Positions 8,677 through 15,815 of a stretch of 45,927 nt of DNA are shown here, piece after piece. A model generated the notes under the pieces. The model saw nothing but the letters and a program-made list of their open reading frames with translations. It made no database searches and was not told the origin of the DNA. The position numbers and the translations under genes were made by a program. The stretch lies in the NCBI GenBank assembly GCA_003134375.1, contig PLAY01000037.1:1-45927 (forward strand), in the 5' to 3' direction. How positions within the stretch are numbered: position 1 is the first letter of the stretch; every line of letters starts with the position of its first letter. This DNA comes from Limisphaerales bacterium. GTDB lineage: Bacteria > Verrucomicrobiota > Verrucomicrobiia > Limisphaerales > UBA11358.

Positions 8677-9291
8677 TTACCAATCTTTTATTGGTCTTTT
8701 TTGGCTTTCCGGCGGATTGTTTGGTTTTAATTGGAGGAATTGCTCATCACCCTTTTGGGCATCCAACAATCGTTGCGCTTGTTCCGGCGACATCTCTTGA
8801 GCCTTCGATTCCTGGGCCTGTCCAGCTTGGCCGCCCCGTTTTTCGTCGGATGGTTTGCCTGCCGATTTTGCCTGCTGCTGCTGTTCCTGCTGTTGTTTGT
8901 CATTCTGCTGGCTCGACTGATTTTGCGCCTGTTGATTTTGTTGTTGCTGCTGTTTCTGCTGCGATTGTTGTTGCGACTGATTTTGCCTGGACTGCTGTTG
9001 TTGTTGCTTCTGATTCTGCTCCGAATTTTGTTGCGATTGTTGTCGCTGGTTTTGCCGGGACTGCTGCTGGCTCTGTTGTTTGAGCAATTCATCCAGCTTT
9101 TTCAGCTTGATGTCATCAGGATATAGTTTCAGGCCGGCGGCCACCGACTCCTTGGCCTGGGCGATGTTGTTGGAAATGTAGCATTGCGCGCCGCTGTTAA
9201 AAAAATCATCGGCGGGCGCGAGTTGCGCGCAAACCGTCTGCCATGACAACAGCAGCAAGCTAAGGCTGATGAGGAGTAACGATCGCATCAA
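8677..9291 (-). CDS. BatC-like protein: signal peptide, TPR, Q-rich region
   Basis: 204 residues. The N-terminus is a signal peptide (MRSLLLISLSLLLLSWQTVCA). It is followed by a short TPR-like helix pair (NSGAQCYISNNIAQAKESVAAGLKLYPDD), then about 90 residues made almost only of Gln, Asn, Ser, Lys and Arg, and a conserved-looking tail (MSPEQAQRLLDAQKGDEQFL ending in KDW). TPR plus low-complexity linker plus an 'LLDA ... KDW' ending is typical of the last TPR protein of bat (Bacteroides aerotolerance-type) clusters. It would act in the periplasm or at the membrane with BatA/BatB. Its start overlaps the end of the BatB-TPR gene by 32 bases. It is the last gene of the cluster, with no BatD homologue after it. 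The Gln-rich region is a repetitive, slippage-prone tract. Confidence 0.75.
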   Translation of the reverse strand: MMRSLLLISLSLLLLSWQTVCAQLAPADDFFNSGAQCYISNNIAQAKESVAAGLKLYPDDIKLKKLDELLKQQSQQQSRQNQRQQSQQNSEQNQKQQQQQSRQNQSQQQSQQKQQQQQNQQAQNQSSQQNDKQQQEQQQQAKSAGKPSDEKRGGQAGQAQESKAQEMSPEQAQRLLDAQKGDEQFLQLKPNNPPESQKRPIKDW

Positions 9292-10987
9292 TGTCCTTTA
9301 ATTTTTTAATGTAATCCTGAAATTTTTTGGCGGCAAAGGGGCTGTTCAGGCTTTCCATGATTTCCAGCGCGCGGTGATACTCATTGCGCCGGACCGCCTC
9401 GTCCGCCGACTGCTTGGCCCTCCGCATCGCCTCGCGAAGCTGGGCGATCAATCCCAGCTGCTTCTTCACGAAAGCCAGATTGCAGGCAACATCCGTGTCG
9501 TTCGTGTTCAATTCAGCCGCGTGCTCATAACTCTTGATCGCCCGCCGCCAGCTCTCCTCCAGCGCGCTCAAGCCTTCCGTGTCCGGCTCGAATTTAAGTT
9601 CGCCCAAGCGATACAGCGTGTTGCCCAAATTGTAATGCGCCTGCTGTTGCAGCTTCAAATCCGGCGACAAGGTCGCTGCCTGGAAGGCATTCAACGCCGT
9701 GTCGAAATTTGTCGCGCGATATGCCGCCGCGCCCGCGTTGAAGACCAGGCGCAGGTCGTTCGTGTTCACCTGGGCGAGCCGCTCAAATTCCTGCAGGGCA
9801 TTCGTGTAATTACCCGATTGGTATTCGCGCAACGCGCTCGACGGCGAAGCGGAAGCATTTCCGCAAACCGCCAGTCCCAGCACTACGACCAGCATTGCGA
9901 TCGGAGCGCCGGCCTCCGGCACGGCTCGTTTCAATACGCTATTCGGCTCGCGCCGGGTCGGACCAGCCTCCGCTGGGAAGCTTCGGCGCGGCAAGGACCG
10001 GCGTTCCGGCAAAAACATTTCCACCAGCAGCAACAGCATCGCCAGCGCCAGCGGCCAGTGATATTGCTCGTGATAACGCCGCACCAGCCGTTCCCTGCCC
10101 TCCGATTTCGGCAGTGGCGCGAGTCCGCGATCATAAAGCGTGTCAATCGTGTTGGCACCGCGCAGCGGCAGATAAAAACCGTCCGTCGCGCCGGCAATTT
10201 GCTGGAGCAACCCTTCGTTGAGGTGCGACTTCACGACGTTGCCCTGCTCGTCGCGGACATAATCCGAATTGCCGTTGGCCTCCGTCACCCGCAGCAAATC
10301 GCCCGAGGCCGTGCCGATGCCGATGGTGAAAATTTTCAACCCGGCTTTCGCCGCATTCTGCGCCGCCTCCAGCGCGCCGGTGTCGTTGTCCTCGCCGTCG
10401 GTGAACAGCACGAGCACCTTGTGATGGCTGTCTTCCTTGAACGCGGTCAAGGCGGTGTTGATGGCCGTGGCAATGGCCGTGCCGCCCTGCGGAATCGCGT
10501 TCACGTCCAACGCCTGCACGCATTGCTGAAACGCCGTGTTGTCAATCGTCAGCGGGCATTCCAAAAACGCGTCGCCGGCAAACGCGACCAGCCCCATCCG
10601 GTCCGTCCCGGCCTTTTGCATCAATTCCAGCGCAGCGAGCTTGGCGCGCGCCAGCCGGTTCGGCGCGATGTCGGGCGCCAGCATGCTCTTGGAAGTGTCC
10701 ACCGCCACCACGATGTCCAATCCGCGCTGTTCGACCTCCTGCAAATCGAACCCATGCTGCGGCTTGGCCAGCGTGACAATCAGCAATGCCGCTGCGGACA
10801 CCAGACATCCAAACCGGATTTTCTGCCGCGTGGGGGAAATGCCGACGGTCAATTGCGACAAGAGCCGCGCCTCGATGAATTGCACCAGCAGCTTTTGCCG
10901 CGAGCGCATCGCCCACCAGAAAAATGCCGCCACCGCCGGTGGCAAAACCAGCAGGAGCCATAAAATATTTGGATGCTCAAATCTCAT
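9260..10987 (-). CDS. BatB-type VWA protein fused to TPR domain
   Basis: 575 residues. Two N-terminal membrane segments (NILWLLLVLPPAVAAFFWW; FGCLVSAAALLIVTLA) precede a von Willebrand factor A domain with a MIDAS motif DTSKS and the later motifs GGTAIATAI and LFTDGEDND. A third membrane segment follows at about 315-335 (WPLALAMLLLLVEMFL). After a basic/Pro-rich linker and another hydrophobic segment (APIAMLVVVLGLAVCG), the last about 190 residues form TPR repeats (SGNYTNALQEFERLAQ; AHYNLGNTLYRLGE; NEYHRALEIMESL). In many genomes batB and the TPR gene batC are separate, so this is a fusion. The DNA of the linker (about 9906-9925) carries the word GCCGGCCTCCGGCAC, also found at 24869-24883. 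Metal-dependent protein binding is the expected role and the substrate is unknown. Confidence 0.85.
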   Translation of the reverse strand: MRFEHPNILWLLLVLPPAVAAFFWWAMRSRQKLLVQFIEARLLSQLTVGISPTRQKIRFGCLVSAAALLIVTLAKPQHGFDLQEVEQRGLDIVVAVDTSKSMLAPDIAPNRLARAKLAALELMQKAGTDRMGLVAFAGDAFLECPLTIDNTAFQQCVQALDVNAIPQGGTAIATAINTALTAFKEDSHHKVLVLFTDGEDNDTGALEAAQNAAKAGLKIFTIGIGTASGDLLRVTEANGNSDYVRDEQGNVVKSHLNEGLLQQIAGATDGFYLPLRGANTIDTLYDRGLAPLPKSEGRERLVRRYHEQYHWPLALAMLLLLVEMFLPERRSLPRRSFPAEAGPTRREPNSVLKRAVPEAGAPIAMLVVVLGLAVCGNASASPSSALREYQSGNYTNALQEFERLAQVNTNDLRLVFNAGAAAYRATNFDTALNAFQAATLSPDLKLQQQAHYNLGNTLYRLGELKFEPDTEGLSALEESWRRAIKSYEHAAELNTNDTDVACNLAFVKKQLGLIAQLREAMRRAKQSADEAVRRNEYHRALEIMESLNSPFAAKKFQDYIKKLKDIDAIVTPHQP

Positions 10988-10996
10988 ATCGTCCAG

Positions 10997-11303
10997 GTGG
11001 CACAGGCCTCTGGCCTGTTGTTTTGGGCGTCCCGCCCAAAACCGTCAGGGGACATGGACTGGCTTTGGTTTGTGCAGACAACCAGTGGTGGACGATGTTT
11101 GACGAAATCCGGCGTGACGCCCATGCCACCATTCCAAAATGTTGTCTGGGTGGCACAGGCCTCTGGCCTGTTGTTTTGGGCGTCCCGCCCAAAACCGTCA
11201 GGAGACGTGGACTGGCTTTGGTTTGTACGGACAACCAGTGGTGGACGATGTTTGACGAAATCCGGCGTGACGCCGGATTTGACGGGCGCGACGCCCGTGC
11301 CAC
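10997..11303. repeat. Tandem pair of about 130-bp palindromic elements
   Basis: Two near-identical copies start with GTGGCACAGGCCTCTGGCCTG at 10997 and 11150. Each runs about 125 bases with only a few differences and ends in a GCCAC motif (11129; 11303), so the block is bounded by GTGGCAC and GTGCCAC. Inside are nested palindromes such as TTTTGGGCGTCCCGCCCAAAA. The block splits batA from batB in an otherwise tightly packed cluster. The leading unit recurs beside cydB at 45713-45735. Confidence 0.9.
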
Positions 11304-11333
11304 CAAAAAACGACCTGTCAATCGGCAATGTCG

Positions 11334-12332
11334 TCATGGCAACCTCCGCAAAACAGTCTGACCGAGAACAATTTCAAGCAGCAAAATCACCAGCCCGCAC
11401 GACACAAACCACGGGAACAACTCGTCGAATTGGGCGAATTTGTTGATGACCGCCTCGGTTTTTTCCAGCTTGTCAATCTCCACGTAAATTTGCCGGAACC
11501 GTTCCGCGTTGTCGGCGCGATAATATTTGCCGCCGGTCTTGTCGGCAATTTTTTGCAGCGTGTCTTCATCCACGTCCACCGGCACGTTTTGATAGCCCAC
11601 TTTTCGCCCGCCCATGAACACCGGCATCGGCGCCGTGCCTTGTTCGCCAATGCCGACCGTGTAAATTTTCACGCCCAGCGCCGACGCCGCGTCCGCCGCC
11701 AGGAGCGGTTGGATTTTGCCGGAGTTGTTTTGTCCGTCGGTCGCCAGGATGATGATTTTGCTTTTCGATTTCAGATCGCGCAACCGGTTGATGGCTGTGG
11801 TCAGCGCATCACCAATCGCCGTCGCATCGGAATTGATCGTGCCGATTTCCAGGCGGTCCAGATTTTCCTGCAAATAATCGTGGTCCAGCGTCAACGGCGC
11901 GGCGATGAACGCCTGGGCCGCGAACACCACCAGCCCGATGCGGTCGTTCGGGCGTTTATCAATGAAATCTTTCAGCACCGACTTGGCCATATTGACGCGG
12001 TTCACGCGCTGCCCGCGCACCACGAAATCCTCCGAAATCATGCTGCCCGACAAATCGAGCGCGCAGACGATGTCAATACCGCTGGCCTTGACGGTGGTGG
12101 CGCTTTTCATCAAACGCGGTTGCGCCAGCGCGACAATGAACAACGCCAGCACCAGCCAGCGCAATGCCGCCAAGAATGCACCAGCGCGCGAACGCCGCGC
12201 CCGCGTCAATCCTTCCACCAATCGCACCGCCGAATAAAGAAACGCGGGCGGCTGGCCGCGCCGGCCCTTCAGCCACGCCAGCAACGGCAGCAGCAACAGC
12301 AGCAATAACAGATATGGATGGGCAAAGGCCAT
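11334..12332 (-). CDS. BatA-type VWA membrane protein
   Basis: 332 residues. Membrane segments lie at about 7-19 (LLLLLLLLPLLAWL) and 55-71 (ALRWLVLALFIVALAQP), with a VWA domain carrying an intact MIDAS (DLSGS at about 92-96) plus TDGQNNSG, and a C-terminal membrane helix (FPWFVSCGLVILLLEIVL). This layout is that of BatA/aerotolerance-type VWA proteins, which sit in the inner membrane with MoxR ATPase partners. The gene follows the DUF4381 gene by 14 bases on the minus strand and precedes batB, from which a 307-base repeat block now separates it. Its start is the first ATG, with the hydrophobic N-terminus directly after. Confidence 0.88.
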   Translation of the reverse strand: MAFAHPYLLLLLLLLPLLAWLKGRRGQPPAFLYSAVRLVEGLTRARRSRAGAFLAALRWLVLALFIVALAQPRLMKSATTVKASGIDIVCALDLSGSMISEDFVVRGQRVNRVNMAKSVLKDFIDKRPNDRIGLVVFAAQAFIAAPLTLDHDYLQENLDRLEIGTINSDATAIGDALTTAINRLRDLKSKSKIIILATDGQNNSGKIQPLLAADAASALGVKIYTVGIGEQGTAPMPVFMGGRKVGYQNVPVDVDEDTLQKIADKTGGKYYRADNAERFRQIYVEIDKLEKTEAVINKFAQFDELFPWFVSCGLVILLLEIVLGQTVLRRLP

Positions 12333-12342
12333 TTTGAATTTT

Positions 12343-12370
12343 CGATTTACGATTTACGATTTACGATTTG
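12343..12370. repeat. Short tandem repeat of CGATTTA
   Basis: Four near-perfect 7-base units (CGATTTA) run across the stop region of the DUF4381 gene, so its last residues (IVNRKS) are encoded by the repeat. A similar ATTTACGATT word occurs after cydB at 45688-45697. Confidence 0.8.
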
Positions 12371-12907
12371 TTCCTCTTCAGCAATCACCGGCATCGGCTG
12401 TGGCTCAGTTTCCTCAACGAGCCGCAGCGCAGAAGAATGCAACCCGCGTAATTCTGGTTCACCGGGCTCGTATTTGGCGAATTTCACCAGGTCGCAGCGC
12501 TCCAGGAATTCGCCCAGTTTTTCCTTTTGTTCCACCGACAACAAATCCGTGCCCCGCAGCTCGTGCAAAAATTCCTCGGTCGTGCGTTCCGGCGCGTGGA
12601 AATCAAATCGTTCTTCGAGGTAAACACGGATGGTGTCCGAAACCAGGATGCAAAACGGCTTGGGATGCGCAATCAGTGCGAGCGCTTTTTCCAGCATTTC
12701 CTTCGCGCGAACGTGGGCCGGCACCAGCGGCACAAACGGAATTTGCGACCGCCGGTTCCGCCACCACCGCCAGACCGCGAATAACAACGCCGCCACGGCT
12801 AGCGCACCGAGCGTCCACCACAGCCATTCCCAGCCGCTCGGAATTTCCACCGGCGGCTTGATGTCGCGGATGTCATTGGCGACTGAAACTGCTGAATTTG
12901 TGATCAT
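12347..12907 (-). CDS. DUF4381-family membrane protein of the bat cluster
   Basis: 186 residues from ATG 12907. The frame is open upstream but there it runs into a repeat. It has one strong membrane segment (WLWWTLGALAVAALLFAVWRWW at about 24-45), flanked by an RRNRR-like basic patch, then a helical cytosolic domain of about 110 residues (VRAKEMLEKALALI; FLHELRGTDLLSVEQKEKLGEFLERCDLVKF). A single TM plus 'F-L-x-x-C-D-L-x-K-F-A' is the pattern of DUF4381 proteins that lie between the DUF58 gene and batA. The exact role is unknown; it is assumed to be part of the MoxR/VWA membrane complex. A 118-base triple-palindrome repeat separates it from the DUF58 gene upstream. Confidence 0.75.
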   Translation of the reverse strand: MITNSAVSVANDIRDIKPPVEIPSGWEWLWWTLGALAVAALLFAVWRWWRNRRSQIPFVPLVPAHVRAKEMLEKALALIAHPKPFCILVSDTIRVYLEERFDFHAPERTTEEFLHELRGTDLLSVEQKEKLGEFLERCDLVKFAKYEPGEPELRGLHSSALRLVEETEPQPMPVIAEEEQIVNRKS

Positions 12908-12921
12908 CGTTGTTTGCTGTC

Positions 12922-13039
12922 GGTAGCACCCGCGTCTCGCGGGTGGAGTCGGACGTCTCGTCCGACTCTTCCGGCGGTTCGCGTTCCACAAAGGTTTTGG
13001 CGGGACGCCAAAACCGACCCGCGAGACGCGGGTGCTACC
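12922..13039. repeat. Palindromic element with 23-bp perfect terminal repeats and two inner hairpins
   Basis: Terminal arms 12922-12944 and 13017-13039 are perfect reverse complements of 23 bases (GGTAGCACCCGCGTCTCGCG and onward). Inside are two further hairpins: GTCGGAC/GTCCGAC (12948-12966) and a perfect 10-bp stem GGTTTTGGCG/CGCCAAAACC (12993-13015). It could fold as a three-way junction. Ends again read GTAG...CTAC. Confidence 0.92.
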
Positions 13040-13060
13040 GTAAAAAATTCGCCGCTCATT

Positions 13061-14050
13061 TTACCCGCGCAGCCTCCGTTTTTCACGGTTCTCGAAAAAT
13101 TTGCCCAAGGCCGCCGAATAAGGTTCGTCCGTGCGGAGTTGAATGGTGTCCACGCCCGACGAGCGAAACTGCCGCGCGAGGTCGTTGCGCTGTTTTTCCT
13201 GCCGCAATGCAAAGGCGTCGCGGCTGCTGGCGTGGCCCGTGTTGATTTCGACGATTTCACCCGTTTCGGCGTCTTCCAAAATCAAACGGCCAAGCGCAGG
13301 CAGCTCCAGTTCGTAGCGATCCGTGATTTGCACAGCGACGACATCATGCTTGCGATTCGCAATCCGCAACGCCGTTTGGAGTTCGGGCGGCAATACGCCG
13401 GTGTAGTGTCGCGTGTCCCCACGCGAGGGTCGGCTGGGGACCCGGGCTTCACCGAAGGCTGCGCCGAGGCGAGCAGCCGACGCTACAGCCGGGCTTATAA
13501 AATCCGAAATAACGACGGCGATGGCGCGATGCGGCAAAACGCGACCCATGAATTCCAATGCTTGAACCAGGTCCGTTCCGCGCCGTTTCGGCTCGAAGAA
13601 CAAGACTTCGCGGATGACACGTAACACGTGGCTGCGGCCTTTGCGCGGCGGAATGAACTTCTCGACTTCATCGGTGAACAGCAACAGACCGACCTTGTCG
13701 TTGTTGCGGATGGCGGAGAAGGCCAGCACGGAGGCGATCTCGGCGGCGAGTTCGCGCTTGGATTGCGCGCGAGAGCCAAACAAACCGGAGCCGCTTACGT
13801 CCACGACCAGCATGAGCGTGAGTTCGCGTTCCTCGACGAATTTTTTGATGAACGGATGGTTCATCCGCGCGGTGACGTTCCAGTCAATCGCGCGCACGTC
13901 GTCGCCGGGCTGGTATTCGCGCACCTCATCGAAGTTCATGCCCTGGCCCTTGAAGACGGAATGGTACTGGCCCGCGAGCGTTTCAGTCACGACGCGGTTC
14001 GTGCGAATCTCGATCTGCCGGATTTTTTTGAGGATTTCGCGGGGAATCAT
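13061..14050 (-). CDS. DUF58 protein of the MoxR-Bat cluster
   Basis: 329 residues from ATG 14050 (MIPREILKKIRQIEIRTNRVV). The DUF58 signature is clear: GQGMNFDEVREYQPGDDVRAIDWNVTAR, followed by a VWA-like fold with LMLVVDVSGSGLFGS and VVISDF. The family works with MoxR ATPases as a cytosolic or membrane-associated partner. Two oddities stand out. First, residues about 189-216 are encoded by an 84-base palindromic repeat inserted in frame right after VVISDFIS. Family members normally go from SDF straight to the RxLxxRHDVVAVRV strand, found here as ALRIANRKHDVVAVQITD. Second, an 83-base copy of its 5' end lies at 14698-14780 on the far side of a TA pair. The gene remains open throughout. Confidence 0.9.
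   Translation of the reverse strand: MIPREILKKIRQIEIRTNRVVTETLAGQYHSVFKGQGMNFDEVREYQPGDDVRAIDWNVTARMNHPFIKKFVEERELTLMLVVDVSGSGLFGSRAQSKRELAAEIASVLAFSAIRNNDKVGLLLFTDEVEKFIPPRKGRSHVLRVIREVLFFEPKRRGTDLVQALEFMGRVLPHRAIAVVISDFISPAVASAARLGAAFGEARVPSRPSRGDTRHYTGVLPPELQTALRIANRKHDVVAVQITDRYELELPALGRLILEDAETGEIVEINTGHASSRDAFALRQEKQRNDLARQFRSSGVDTIQLRTDEPYSAALGKFFENREKRRLRG
13403..13486. repeat. 84-bp repeat element in frame inside the DUF58 gene
   Basis: The element is bounded by GTAGTGTCG (13403-13411) and CGACGCTAC (13478-13486), inverted with one mismatch. It is exactly 28 codons, begins on a codon boundary of the DUF58 gene and has no stop in that frame. Its Ala/Arg/Gly-rich product (VASAARLGAAFGEARVPSRP and onward) interrupts a conserved region of the protein. 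The GTAG...CTAC ends match the other elements in this window. Confidence 0.8.
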
Positions 14051-14052
14051 GG
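13970..14052. repeat. Direct repeat, copy 1 (5' end of intact DUF58 gene)
   Basis: 83 bases covering the start codon and first codons of the intact DUF58 gene. They match 14698-14780 at 82 of 83 positions; the only difference I see is G versus A at 13978/14706. The two copies flank the 645 bases that hold the TA pair. Confidence 0.95.
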
Positions 14053-14161
14053 GTGACGGGATGCGTAATGCGTGACCTGTCGCGCCGAAGCGCAGCAAAG
14101 GCGGATGCGTGACGGGAAAAACCCTGCTTGCGCGAACAAATCAAAGGAGTAAATTGCCGCC

Positions 14162-14395
14162 ATGAGTGCGACCGAAGTTTTTGCTGCTGCCAAGGCACTG
14201 CCGCTCGATAAACGCATCAAGCTGGCGCAGGATTTGTGGGACGACATCGCCAATAACGGATTCGACCCCGATTTGACGCCGGAGCAGGCCGCCGAATTGG
14301 ATCGCCGCCTCGCAGAATTCGAGAAAAATCCCCACGACGGAATTCCTTGGGAGCAGGTCGAAGCCGATCTCAACCAGCGCTTCGGCTGGCGATGA
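14162..14395 (+). CDS. Antitoxin, addiction-module component family
   Basis: 77 residues, start ATG 14162 with a good AGGAG ribosome site about 12 bases upstream. The sequence MSATEVFAAAKALPLDKRIKLAQDLWDDI ... LTPEQAAELDRRLAEFEKNP ... IPWEQVEADL is the classic pattern of the putative addiction module component family (TIGR02574 type), in which 'L-P-x-x-x-R-x-x-L-A-x-x-L-W-D' is followed by 'E-L-x-R-R'. It overlaps the toxin gene by four bases (ATGA). It is on the plus strand, opposite to the surrounding bat cluster. Expected role: bind and neutralise the downstream ParE/RelE-type toxin and repress the operon. Confidence 0.88.
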   Translation: MSATEVFAAAKALPLDKRIKLAQDLWDDIANNGFDPDLTPEQAAELDRRLAEFEKNPHDGIPWEQVEADLNQRFGWR

Positions 14396-14694
14396 ATCTT
14401 CCGGTCATTTTCAAACGCGCCGCGCGTTTGGAATTCGATGAAGCGGTTGCCTGGTATGAAGGCGAGCGGTTGGGACTCGGCCGGGAATTCAAATTGGAAG
14501 TGAAGCTTGCGCTCAAGCGCGCACTGGCCAACCCGGAGCTTTTTCAAAGAATTCGCGGACGCGCCCGGAAAATTCGCCTGCGCCGGTTCAAGAAATATGC
14601 CATTTACTTCGCGGTCAAAGACAATGCCTTTGCTGTGCTCTCCGTTTTCCACGCCTCGCGCAACCCGGCGGAACTGGTGCGGCGGCTGAAATGA
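14392..14694 (+). CDS. ParE/RelE-family toxin
   Basis: 100 residues from ATG 14392, overlapping the antitoxin stop as ATGA. Features of the ParE/RelE fold: VIFKRAARLEFDEAVAWYEGE at the N-terminus, then RIRGRARKIRLRRFKKYAIYF and FAVLSVFHASRNPAELVRRL at the C-terminus. The 'R-x-x-x-x-x-F-P/K-Y' strand and the terminal 'V-x-H-x-x-R-x-P' are family hallmarks. The target, gyrase or ribosome-bound mRNA, cannot be told from sequence. The gene ends three bases before the second copy of the DUF58 5' end, so the TA pair precisely occupies the insert between the 83-base direct repeats. Confidence 0.9.
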   Translation: MNLPVIFKRAARLEFDEAVAWYEGERLGLGREFKLEVKLALKRALANPELFQRIRGRARKIRLRRFKKYAIYFAVKDNAFAVLSVFHASRNPAELVRRLK

Positions 14695-14697
14695 AAC

Positions 14698-14780
14698 GCC
14701 CGCGAACGTTTCAGTCACGACGCGGTTCGTGCGAATCTCGATCTGCCGGATTTTTTTGAGGATTTCGCGGGGAATCATGG
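14698..14780 (-). pseudogene. Duplicated 5' end of the DUF58 gene (direct repeat copy 2)
   Basis: The minus strand reads ATG 14778 and encodes MIPREILKKIRQIEIRTNRV and a few more residues, then leaves homology at 14698 where the TA insert begins. The ATG overlaps the stop of the alpha/beta hydrolase gene (ATGA), which is the expected operon junction. This is therefore probably the original start of the DUF58 gene, cut off from its body by the insertion, while the intact gene at 14050 carries a second copy of the 5' end. Confidence 0.9.
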
Positions 14781-15758
14781 CAATGCGAAATGAACGGACT
14801 GTAATTCGGGTTGAAGGTTTAACCGGGGCGACAACCAGCGAAGGACGCGACCCGCCATCAAGCACGGTGCGCCGATTAAGCTGAAACTGTAGTGGCCATG
14901 CGGCACCCGCCAGATTTCGGGCTGCTCCCAAGATTGCCAGAGCTCCTCAATGGATTCCTTCGTCGCAAACAAATCATGGATCGCTTCGATCAATAATATG
15001 TTTTCCTTGAGGATGACTGGTTGTGTGGTGGTCAGATTCCACGAAGTCAGATTCAACGCCTCCCGCGCCACGCGCTGCCGCTGTAACAGCTCCCGAGTGC
15101 GACGCCAGATGATCCGTTCCGCGATTGAGCAATTGCTGCGAACTCGAGGCACGGTTAAAACGACAGCGGCCAGCCTCGCATCATGACACACAGTCAATCC
15201 CGCCAGCCATCCGCCATGCGAACTACCCCACAGCGCAACAGCAGGACAACCTTTCTCCAACAACCATCCTGTCAAAGCGCGAATTTCGGCAACCGCCTGC
15301 GCCGTTGCCTCCGCGTCCCGCAAGAAATCTGGCTGGCTCAACGCCCCCGGCTGGCGCGGACGGCGTTGCAAGTGGTAAGGGGACTCCAACGTTGCAACAC
15401 TGAATCCCGCCTGATTGCAGCAGCGGACTATCATTGAAAATCGGAATTGGTATCCGATCCCACCATGTAACAAAACAATCACCGGTCGTTCCTGCCAACG
15501 CTCCGCGCAACGATAGAGTCGGCCATGAACGACATTGTTTTCAGCAAATTCGCTTGGTCGCGGCGTAGGAAAGCGGAAATGTTGCGGGTCGTTGAACTCA
15601 ACCCACGCTGGCTGACTTTCAGAGGGAATGAAATCCGACCCTTTCAGCAATTGAAGCGCCTCCTCCAGTCGAGGACTTCGTCCACTGTTGAACGACCTCC
15701 GCATGGACGTGACCTGAAGGGCCGACCAGTCAATCAATTTTGCCAAAGGCGCGATCAC
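14775..15758 (-). CDS. Alpha/beta hydrolase
   Basis: 327 residues. Hydrolase-fold marks: oxyanion-loop motif VIVLLHGGIGYQFRF, nucleophile elbow GSSHGG (Ser in G-x-S-x-G) after VALWGSSHG, an acidic candidate in IEAIHDLFA and a late His in VPHGHYSF. The overall arrangement recalls ABHD18-like lipase/esterase-type proteins, but the substrate is unknown. No signal peptide. It lies between moxR and the DUF58 gene on the same strand, and its stop overlaps the duplicated DUF58 start by four bases. It was therefore probably co-transcribed and translationally coupled with DUF58 before the TA insertion. Such a hydrolase is not a standard bat-cluster member. Confidence 0.75.
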   Translation of the reverse strand: MIAPLAKLIDWSALQVTSMRRSFNSGRSPRLEEALQLLKGSDFIPSESQPAWVEFNDPQHFRFPTPRPSEFAENNVVHGRLYRCAERWQERPVIVLLHGGIGYQFRFSMIVRCCNQAGFSVATLESPYHLQRRPRQPGALSQPDFLRDAEATAQAVAEIRALTGWLLEKGCPAVALWGSSHGGWLAGLTVCHDARLAAVVLTVPRVRSNCSIAERIIWRRTRELLQRQRVAREALNLTSWNLTTTQPVILKENILLIEAIHDLFATKESIEELWQSWEQPEIWRVPHGHYSFSLIGAPCLMAGRVLRWLSPRLNLQPELQSVHFALP

Positions 15759-15815
15759 ACGTTGGTTATTTGCCGCTCAAAATAAGCAAGAGGCAGAGAA
15801 CAAATTCAGTTTTCA

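Noticed and set aside
10997..11303. CRISPR-like repetition
   Set aside because: Only two long tandem copies, no regular 25-40 base repeats with unique spacers and no cas genes.
10977..11321. Frames of 114-157 codons on both strands between batA and batB
   Set aside because: They are translations of the tandem repeat block and contain the same peptide twice; no sign of a gene.
14047..14931. 294-codon minus-strand frame spanning the TA pair and the DUF58 copy
   Set aside because: It joins the short real DUF58 start copy to antisense of the toxin and antitoxin genes; only the 83-base duplicated part is meaningful.
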